Assembly (NCBI GenBank): GCA_964594045.1
Contig: CAZQKR010000042.1
Coordinates: 1-37,750, forward strand
Source: UBA2365 sp964594045
GTDB lineage: Bacteria; Bacteroidota; Bacteroidia; Chitinophagales; Saprospiraceae
Length of the DNA stretch: 37,750 nucleotides
Direction: 5' to 3'
The notes under the pieces were generated by a model. It had not been told where the DNA came from. It made no database searches and saw only the letters and a program-made list of their open reading frames with translations. A program made the translations under genes and the position numbers. Shown in pieces: positions 31,585 to 37,750 of this stretch. The first letter of the stretch is position 1, and each line of letters begins with the position of its first letter.

Positions 31585-32331
31585 TTATTTCTTCAGCAAT
31601 ACAGCTTTATTATACTCAAAATTCATCCTGGCAATATTCAGGACTGTAATTTCCTGGGGACATTCCATTTCACAGGCTTCTGTATTGGTGCAACTGCCAA
31701 AACCTTCCAGGTCCATGGCTTCCACCATCCTGATCACCCTTTCTTCGCGTTCTTCCTGACCCTGGGGTAAAGTAACCAAATGCGTGATCTTGGCGCTGGT
31801 GAAAAGCGCTGCACTGGAGTTTTTACAGGTTGCAATGCAGGTTCCACAACCGATACATGCTGCAGATCTGAAGGCGTCTTCCGCGCGCAATTTACCGATA
31901 GGCAATACATTCGCGTCAGGGGCTGAACCTGTATGGACGGAAACGAATCCTCCTGCCTGGACGATCCTGTCCATTGCACTCCGATCCACTTTCAGGTCTT
32001 TGAGTACTTTGAAAGCCCTCGCCCTGAATGGTTCGACCACGATGGAATCACCATCCTTGAAGTGTCTCATGTGCAACTGGCAGGTGGTGGATGCCGTAAA
32101 ATGCCCGTTCGCCCTGCCATTGATGGTCAATCCGCACTGACCACAGATTCCTTCCCGGCAATCAGAGTCAAATTCAACCGGAATTTTGTCTTCGGAAAGC
32201 AGTTTTTCGTTCAAAACATCCAGCATTTCCAAAAAAGACATGTCCGGATTTAAATTGGAGAGATCGTATGATTCAAAATGCCCCTGGTCATTTGCATTTT
32301 TTTGCCTCCATACTTTCAATTTTATATTCAT
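31585..32331 (-). CDS. sdhB: Succinate dehydrogenase/fumarate reductase iron-sulphur subunit
   Basis: SdhB passes electrons from the flavin to the membrane quinone. The 248-residue protein has a plant-type ferredoxin domain with the [2Fe-2S] Cys58, Cys63, Cys66 and Cys84. A C-terminal domain follows with CIGCGTCIATC (Cys159, 162, 165, 169) and Cys214, Cys220 and Cys224 (CEMECPQ) for the [4Fe-4S] and [3Fe-4S] clusters. All ligands are intact. It is the last gene of sdhCAB and starts 45 nt after sdhA. An AGAGGAG sequence directly abuts the ATG, too close to act as a standard Shine-Dalgarno. Confidence 0.96.
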   Translation of the reverse strand: MNIKLKVWRQKNANDQGHFESYDLSNLNPDMSFLEMLDVLNEKLLSEDKIPVEFDSDCREGICGQCGLTINGRANGHFTASTTCQLHMRHFKDGDSIVVEPFRARAFKVLKDLKVDRSAMDRIVQAGGFVSVHTGSAPDANVLPIGKLRAEDAFRSAACIGCGTCIATCKNSSAALFTSAKITHLVTLPQGQEEREERVIRMVEAMDLEGFGSCTNTEACEMECPQEITVLNIARMNFEYNKAVLLKK

Positions 32332-32376
32332 CTCCTCTAGATTTAATTTTTTCCAAATAAAATTTTGTGCTCCATA

Positions 32377-34290
32377 TTACTTGTAACTCCTGACGCTTGG
32401 TTTCACGGTTTCAAAAACAAGGTCTTCCTTGTGAAGTCTGGGTTCCTGGCCAATACCGTTAAATTCCCATGCGGAAACGAACATAAAGTCCTTGTCATTT
32501 CTCATCGCTTCTCCATCTTCAGTCTGGTATTCAACCCTGAAATGCGCTCCACAGGATTCATCCCTCGAGTGGGCATCATAAGCCATCAACTCAGCCAATT
32601 CAAGGTAATCAGCCACTCTTCCGGCCTTTTCAATTTCACTGTTGACTTCTTCATTTGTTCCGGTAACTTTCAGGTTTTTCCAGAAATCATCCCTCAGGTC
32701 CCGGATCATTTCGATGCCTTTGGCAGTTCCTTCCTTGCTCCTGTCCAGCCCTACGTAATCGAACAGAATTTTGCCGAGTCTTTTATGGTATGCCTCTGCA
32801 CTCGTGGTTCCGTTGATGGATAAGAACTGATCGATACGATTAACGACCTGGTCCTCAGCTTCCTTAAATGCCGGATGTTCAGTGGATATTTTGCCCGTTT
32901 TGATATGATCAGCGAGGTAGTTGCCTATAGTCACAGGCAGGATGAAGTATCCGTCAACGCTTGCCTGCAGCAGTGAATTTGCCCCCAGTCTGTTGGCTCC
33001 GTGGTCAGAAAAATTAGCTTCTCCTACTGCGAATAGCCCCGGAATCGTGGTTTGCAACTCATAATCCACCCACAATCCGCCCATTGTAAAGTGAGCGGCC
33101 GGGGAGATCATCATTGGCTCATTATAAGGATTGGCACCTGTGATCTTCTCGTACATTCTGAACAGGTTGCCATATCGATTGGCAATTTCTTTTTTACCAT
33201 ATTTTTTGATCGCATCCCTGAAATCCAGGTAAACTGCATTCTTATTTCCGCCAACGCCCTTGCCGGCATCGATCTGTTCCTTTGCGGAGCGGCTCGAAAT
33301 GTCCCTTGGAGCCAGGTTGCCGAAAGAAGGATATTTCCTTTCCAGGTAGTAATCCCTGTCTTCTTCCGGTACATCGTTTGGATGACGCTTGTCATCACCT
33401 GATTTGGGTACCCATACACGGCCATCATTTCTGAGCGCTTCAGACATCAGCGTCAGTTTGGACTGATAATCACCAGATTGCGGAAGGCAGGTGGGATGGA
33501 ACTGAACCCAGCTGACACCCGCCATCATGGCACCTTTTTTATATGCTTTCCACTGGGCGGAAGCATTGGAGCCAATTGCCAGCGTGCTGAGGTAATAGAT
33601 TTTCCCATATCCGCCGGAAGCCAGGACCACTGCATGGGCGCTGTGCCTTTCGATCTCACCTGTGATCAGGTTTCTGGCGATGATACCTCTGGCATGTCCG
33701 TCTATGATGACCAACTCCAGCATTTCATGCCGGTTGTATGCTTTGACATTGCCCAGACCGATCTGCCGCATCAGTGCGCTGTATGCGCCTAAAAGCATTT
33801 GTTGTCCGGTTTGCCCCTGGGCATAAAATGTCCTTTTGACCTGAACACCGCCAAATGATCGGTTAGCCAACACTCCACCATATTCCCTGGCAAACGGAAC
33901 TCCCTGGGCAACAGCCTGGTCGATCACTTTGGCAGAAAGTTCAGCAAGTCTGTAGGTATTGGCTTCCCTGGAACGGAAGTCACCACCTTTTATGGTATCA
34001 TAAAAATGTCTGAAAACATTATCACCGTCATTCTGATAGTTTTTGGAGGCATTGATACCACCTTGCGCCGCAACAGAATGCGCTCTTCTGGCTGAATCCT
34101 GGAAATAGAATATTTTGACATTATAACCCAGTTCACCGAGTGACGCGGCAGCCGGAGCGCCGGACAGACCGGAACCGATGACGATCACATCCAGTTTCTT
34201 TTTGTTGGCCGGGTTGACAATTTTACAGGTATGCTGATAATTGTTCCATTTATCCTTCAACGGACCCGCAGGTATTTTTGAATTCAACAT
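32377..34290 (-). CDS. sdhA: Succinate dehydrogenase/fumarate reductase flavoprotein subunit
   Basis: The catalytic subunit oxidises succinate to fumarate. The 637 residues start the FAD fold with DVIVIGSGLSGAPAAASLGELG (about 34-55). His71 in RRAHSVAAQGGINA is the covalent FAD attachment site. Active-site motifs QFHPTCLP, ALRNDGRVW, NLAPRDISSRS and AHFTMGGLWVDY are present, with GLFAVGEANFSDHGANRLGANSL near the C-terminus. The length and sequence follow the menaquinone-linked Bacteroidota/epsilonproteobacterial form. The gap to sdhC is 2 nt. Confidence 0.97.
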   Translation of the reverse strand: MLNSKIPAGPLKDKWNNYQHTCKIVNPANKKKLDVIVIGSGLSGAPAAASLGELGYNVKIFYFQDSARRAHSVAAQGGINASKNYQNDGDNVFRHFYDTIKGGDFRSREANTYRLAELSAKVIDQAVAQGVPFAREYGGVLANRSFGGVQVKRTFYAQGQTGQQMLLGAYSALMRQIGLGNVKAYNRHEMLELVIIDGHARGIIARNLITGEIERHSAHAVVLASGGYGKIYYLSTLAIGSNASAQWKAYKKGAMMAGVSWVQFHPTCLPQSGDYQSKLTLMSEALRNDGRVWVPKSGDDKRHPNDVPEEDRDYYLERKYPSFGNLAPRDISSRSAKEQIDAGKGVGGNKNAVYLDFRDAIKKYGKKEIANRYGNLFRMYEKITGANPYNEPMMISPAAHFTMGGLWVDYELQTTIPGLFAVGEANFSDHGANRLGANSLLQASVDGYFILPVTIGNYLADHIKTGKISTEHPAFKEAEDQVVNRIDQFLSINGTTSAEAYHKRLGKILFDYVGLDRSKEGTAKGIEMIRDLRDDFWKNLKVTGTNEEVNSEIEKAGRVADYLELAELMAYDAHSRDESCGAHFRVEYQTEDGEAMRNDKDFMFVSAWEFNGIGQEPRLHKEDLVFETVKPSVRSYK

Positions 34291-34292
34291 AA

Positions 34293-34970
34293 TTATAAAT
34301 TTTTAATATATATAATAACGGGAATAATGGCATAGGCCAAAGGAAGCAGGATCGCAAAAGCAAGGCCGATATATTTGATGATTTTCACATACGTTTTGTG
34401 ATAAACACCCAAAGTTCTGAACCCGGATGCAACCCCATGGGCCAGGTGGTATCCAAGACCGATAAAACCCAGCAGGTAAACAATGATGTACCAGATGTTT
34501 TTAAATGACTCAATGACAATGGTATACAGGTCTTTATTACCCTGTTCATCCATGGGTAATTCGCCGAATTTATAGATATACCAGTAGTCTTTGAGGTGGA
34601 TCACCAGGAAAATGAGGATCACTATCCCCAGAATACCCATGTTGCGGCTTTGCCATGTGCTCACTTTACCACGAGTGTCCACTTTGAGATTTCTGCCATC
34701 AGCCTGCCTGTTCCTGATAGTGATGTACAGCGCATCCAGAATATGCAGGAGGATACTCACATACAATACTTTGGAGACGATCTGGATAATGAGGTTGTGC
34801 GAAAGGGTGGTCGAATACCAGTTGTATTGTTCACGTGCAATTTCGGGATCAAGCAGTAATTGCAGGTTTCCCAGCAAATGGATGATAAGGAAAAAAGCCA
34901 GGAACAAACCGGTCAGTGACATCAGGATCTTCCTGAATAATGTGGACTGTAAAACCTTAGAAAGTGCCAT
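34293..34970 (-). CDS. sdhC: Succinate dehydrogenase cytochrome b subunit (single-chain, di-haem type)
   Basis: A single membrane anchor of 225 residues with five hydrophobic helices, the b558 type found with menaquinone-linked complexes in Bacteroidota, instead of the separate SdhC/SdhD pair of E. coli. Candidate haem-ligand His residues sit in the helices: LAFFLIIHLLGNL, ILLHILDALY, FLVIHLKDYW and GLGYHLAHGVASGFRTLG. It leads the operon and is preceded by a TATTTTTG -7 box 63 nt upstream. Confidence 0.93.
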   Translation of the reverse strand: MALSKVLQSTLFRKILMSLTGLFLAFFLIIHLLGNLQLLLDPEIAREQYNWYSTTLSHNLIIQIVSKVLYVSILLHILDALYITIRNRQADGRNLKVDTRGKVSTWQSRNMGILGIVILIFLVIHLKDYWYIYKFGELPMDEQGNKDLYTIVIESFKNIWYIIVYLLGFIGLGYHLAHGVASGFRTLGVYHKTYVKIIKYIGLAFAILLPLAYAIIPVIIYIKNL

Positions 34971-35032
34971 ATCAAGGCTTATTTTAGTGAAAAAATCCGT
35001 TGCCCGAAGGCAAGGGCTACAAATCGAGCTTA

Positions 35033-35040
35033 CAAAAATA
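35033..35040 (-). promoter_or_regulatory. Predicted -7 box for sdhCAB
   Basis: The minus strand reads TATTTTTG, matching TAnnTTTG, 63 nt upstream of the sdhC ATG. No TTTG was found at the expected -33 position. Confidence 0.35.
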
Positions 35041-35569
35041 AGTCGCTTTCACGGGCATTTATACTGAATTTTAACTTTTGATTTAATTTAAAATCAAAAT
35101 AAATAATGAACCATTTTTTTGGATCCGGATGAATGCAAAATTCCTCCGTTTAATTGAAGTTTGCAATATAGCCGTACGCTTTGAAATTACGGACTTTGCT
35201 CAACAATTGATTTGTTAAAACATCTGCACTTTTATCTGAAATCCCAAAAATCTCTTTTAATGGTTTGATATACAATGCACTATTATTTAGCCTGGCTCGG
35301 GTTAAATACTAACTTTTGGGCGAAAATTGTGATATTTTTGTAAAAGCCAAACGTTTTTTAATACAAATCCGAAAAGAGGAGCGTTGAATCCTGTAGATGA
35401 TGTCGTTCAAAGTGATCCGATATGTTTCACAAATGACAATTCTGGGCAATTAATGTATTCCTGTCTGCAATAGCCTGTTAATTTGCGTAAAAGCTTAAAG
35501 TCGTAGACAGAAATTCAATATTCTGCTGATAATGTTTTTGATCACACTTACATCACCTGATCTTTGGTT
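35041..35569. other. Gene-free spacer between sdhC and the Omp85 gene
   Basis: About 530 nt with no credible gene. It contains one plus-strand TATTTTTG (35333-35340) with a TTTG 14 nt upstream (35315-35318), short of normal spacing, and a 29-codon frame after GAGGAG (from TTG near 35384) that resembles nothing. I see no repeat or terminator. Confidence 0.5.
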
Positions 35570-35577
35570 TATATTTG
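35570..35577 (+). promoter_or_regulatory. Predicted -7 box for the Omp85 gene
   Basis: TATATTTG, 24 nt upstream of ATG 35601. It lies downstream of the earliest in-frame ATG (35532) and so favours the later start, which also begins directly with the signal peptide. Confidence 0.45.
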
Positions 35578-35600
35578 TTGAACTATTGCGATTTGACAAA

Positions 35601-37367
35601 ATGAGAATTCTTTTTTTTGTATTTTTTATATCGGTCGGCTATCTCGGAAAGCTTTGCGCCCAGGAAGCATACAAACTGGTTTTTGAACCGGATGTAAGCG
35701 GAAAACTTATGCCTGAACTTATACCCGGGTATTGCAGGGACAGCACCGATCTGATCCTTCAGTCAAATCAGCTGGTCAATCATCTGCAGGGTGCAGGTTT
35801 TCTTTCTGCCTTCGCGGAAAGTTATCATGTTCAGGACAGTGTTTATACCGTAAAACTGAATTTAGATCCTTTATTTACCTGGCTATCCATTGATAAAGGT
35901 AATGTGCCGGAGCAAATTCTGGCAGAAAGCGGTCAAAACCTGTTCCTGAAACAGAAAAAGCCTGTACGGGCAAAGGAAGTTGCCACCATGATGGAACAAA
36001 TACTGGACACATACGCTGATAAGGGTTATCCCTTTGCACAGATCAGAATGGACAGCGTGCAGATAATTGACGGCGGTATTTCCGCCCGGCTGGAATTGAC
36101 CCCCAACAAGAAAATGGTTTTTGACAGCATTGAAATCATCAGTCAAACAAACCTGTCCGTTTCGTACCTGGAAAAACTCCTGGGAATAAAGACCGGCGAT
36201 ATATTCTGCGCTTCCAGGGTGAAGTCTGTTCCCCAAAAGATCAATCAACTGGTGTTTTTGTCGCTGAAGGCTCCGCCTGAGGTCCTTTTCATGGGCAATA
36301 AAGCCCGGTTGAAACTGAATCTTGCCGAAAAGAAGAGCAACAGATTTGATGTTTTGATCGGTATACAACAGGATGAGCTGAAGCCGTTGGGTGTCCGGAT
36401 AGCCGGAGAAGTGACTGCCGGGTTGCACAACAGATTTGGTCAGGGTGAATTCTTTGGTTTTCAGTACAAAAACCGTGCTTCCAATGTGCAGGAATTGCAG
36501 TTGAGCGTGCAATATCCTTTTTTACTGAATTTGCCTTTCGGAGTTAATACGGGTTTTCGGCTCTTCCAGAACGGCGATCAGTTCAGGAACCTGGAATTCA
36601 ATTTTGGGGTTTCGTATCCGTTCGGAGAGCACTCCAACCTTGGATTTTACTGGCAATCTTCAGGTTCACGGTTGATCGCCATCGATACTTTGAGCTTGCT
36701 GAACCTCGGTAGACTGCCGGACCAACTGGATGTCGGTGTTAATGGACTGGGAATCAGTTTTCTTAACGAAAAACTTGATTATCGCTTCAATCCGAGAAAA
36801 GGTTGGAAAATTGCATTGGAAAGCCTGGCAGGGATCAAAACGATCATTCCAAATATTCAGATCCAAAGTTTGAAAAACGACAAAGTCGATTTTTCAGAAA
36901 GCTACGACTCTGTCCGGGGCGGTACACAGCTGCAGATCATCGGTCAGTTGGAATATTTTTTGCCCCTCGGCAAAGTCATGACATTGAAAATGAGCAATAC
37001 TACGGGCTGGAAATACGCGCAGAACGGGCTGTTCCGCAATGAGGCATTCCGCATCGGGGGCAACAGGATCCTGCGGGGATTTGATGAGGAAAGTATTTTC
37101 GCCAGGACTTATTCCGTCATTTCTATCGAGCCGCGGCTGATCATAGGCCGGAACTCCTGGATCTTTGTTTTTGGTGAATCTGCTTTTTTGGACCTGATGG
37201 CAGGTGAAAACTCAGGTATTGACTATCCATTCAGTTTTGGTGCCGGTCTGAGCTTTGATACCAATGCAGGCATCCTGCTGATCTCGGCGGCAATAGGTGA
37301 TCTGGGAGGGTCGGGCCTGGATTTCAATTCCACAAAGGTACATTTCGGATATGTGAGTTTGTTTTGA
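35601..37367 (+). CDS. Omp85-superfamily outer-membrane protein (BamA/TamA-like)
   Basis: A 588-residue outer-membrane protein from ATG 35601. An N-terminal signal peptide (about residues 1-21, hydrophobic core ILFFVFFISVGYLG, ending LCAQ) is followed by two or more POTRA-like alpha/beta modules to about residue 230. A C-terminal beta-barrel contains the diagnostic loop ILRGFDEESI, the equivalent of the VRGF/Y motif of BamA and TamA. Strand-rich Gly/aromatic sequence runs to the end (VHFGYVSLF), with a terminal aromatic residue as in barrel proteins. It is shorter than housekeeping BamA (about 800), so it is more likely a TamA-like or specialised paralogue. An in-frame ATG at 35532 would add 23 residues. 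Confidence 0.85.
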   Translation: MRILFFVFFISVGYLGKLCAQEAYKLVFEPDVSGKLMPELIPGYCRDSTDLILQSNQLVNHLQGAGFLSAFAESYHVQDSVYTVKLNLDPLFTWLSIDKGNVPEQILAESGQNLFLKQKKPVRAKEVATMMEQILDTYADKGYPFAQIRMDSVQIIDGGISARLELTPNKKMVFDSIEIISQTNLSVSYLEKLLGIKTGDIFCASRVKSVPQKINQLVFLSLKAPPEVLFMGNKARLKLNLAEKKSNRFDVLIGIQQDELKPLGVRIAGEVTAGLHNRFGQGEFFGFQYKNRASNVQELQLSVQYPFLLNLPFGVNTGFRLFQNGDQFRNLEFNFGVSYPFGEHSNLGFYWQSSGSRLIAIDTLSLLNLGRLPDQLDVGVNGLGISFLNEKLDYRFNPRKGWKIALESLAGIKTIIPNIQIQSLKNDKVDFSESYDSVRGGTQLQIIGQLEYFLPLGKVMTLKMSNTTGWKYAQNGLFRNEAFRIGGNRILRGFDEESIFARTYSVISIEPRLIIGRNSWIFVFGESAFLDLMAGENSGIDYPFSFGAGLSFDTNAGILLISAAIGDLGGSGLDFNSTKVHFGYVSLF

Positions 37368-37750
37368 AACTGTAATCCTGATTTTTTTATGTTGTCAGAC
37401 TCAATGTATTTTTCCTTTTTGGCCTTCCGGTTGTTTTGAATTATTGGAGGATGCCGGGTGAACTGAAATATCAAAATTACCCTGAATATGCGAATGAGGA
37501 TATCAGTAAGTTTCTTCATTATTTTTGAAATAACCAATCGTGATTTGAAATTAATTTTTAGTTGTGAGTTTTATGCAGTTAATTTTCCAAATCTGGTGAT
37601 CTTAAATGAGTGTTCATAAGTTCAATAACCTACACCCATAAAATAATCATCATCCAGACATCTTTTAACTGTCTCGCTGATCTTGATTTTAAATGGGGAT
37701 ATTCGTTAAATATTCAAGTAGTTGACTTTCAGAAAAATAAGTCAAAAAAA
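37368..37750. other. Right-end spacer
   Basis: About 380 nt without a supported gene up to the window edge. It includes a 25-codon frame preceded directly by GGAGG (ATG 37451, stop ending 37528), and a plus-strand TATTTTTG (37520-37527). Neither is enough to call a gene. Confidence 0.4.

Noticed and set aside
35384..35473. 29-codon frame from TTG after GAGGAG in the sdhC-Omp85 spacer
   Set aside because: It needs a TTG start, has no similarity I recognise and is not followed by a terminator.
35883..36512. 209-codon minus-strand frame opposite the Omp85 gene
   Set aside because: It lies inside well-supported POTRA/barrel coding sequence on the other strand and shows no domain of its own.
37451..37528. 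25-codon frame directly after GGAGG near the right edge
   Set aside because: The purine run abuts the ATG with no spacer, and the peptide is too short to judge; it could be a decayed gene end.

Overview
The window is about 37.8 kb of chromosome from a member of the Bacteroidota, most likely the Saprospiria or a neighbouring class. The evidence is two giant type IX secretion (T9SS) proteins with gliding-motility-type C-terminal domains, a third T9SS cargo with a type A sorting tail, a single-subunit di-haem SdhC, a Bacteroidota-type promoter (TTTG about 19-22 nt upstream of TAnnTTTG) in front of many genes, and few Shine-Dalgarno sequences. No transposase, integrase, phage gene, CRISPR array or toxin-antitoxin pair was found. 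The region reads as core genome, with its lineage-specific material in the secreted proteins and in the spacers.

Layout. (1) 145-8998, minus strand: a SPOUT RNA methyltransferase overlapping pyrG, a PiT phosphate transporter, pnp, rpsO and mazG. pnp and rpsO have clear intrinsic terminators. (2) 8999-12083, plus strand: a spacer with a good promoter and a terminator-like end that may make a small RNA, a tiny Cys-rich membrane protein, a thioredoxin-glutaredoxin fusion with an orphan GroES-like gene, then rlmH overlapping a rhomboid protease gene. (3) 12104-19756, minus strand: two T9SS type B surface proteins. The larger is built from about twelve Ig-like repeats. (4) 19757-25723, plus strand: a structured 634-nt spacer, then SCO1/SenC, cytochrome oxidase subunits I, III, IV and II, and haem O synthase (ctaB). 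(5) 25868-31440: a GT4 glycosyltransferase gene, three minus-strand tRNA genes (Leu-UAA, Gly-GCC and a CAU tRNA), a small membrane protein with a GT2 glycosyltransferase, a secreted protein with a CxxCH motif, and a GlsB/YeaQ-type membrane protein. (6) 31585-34970, minus strand: sdhCAB. (7) 35601-37367, plus strand: an Omp85 (BamA/TamA-like) outer-membrane protein.

How the parts fit. sdhCAB feeds electrons from succinate into menaquinone. The SCO-cox-ctaB cluster supplies a terminal oxidase with its copper chaperone and haem O synthase, and subunit II carries its own cytochrome c domain (caa3-type). Subunit I has the YSHPxVY motif of A2-type oxidases instead of GHPEVY. The oxidase gene order I-III-IV-II differs from the common II-I-III-IV.

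I found no clearly new multi-gene system. The least explained signals are non-coding: an interlocked inverted-repeat element and a hairpin-embedded Shine-Dalgarno mini-ORF upstream of SCO1, a possible small RNA divergent from mazG, a 20-bp inverted repeat between pyrG and the phosphate transporter, and an imperfect 31-bp inverted repeat between coxB and ctaB. All functional calls rest on motif recognition by eye; no database search was run.
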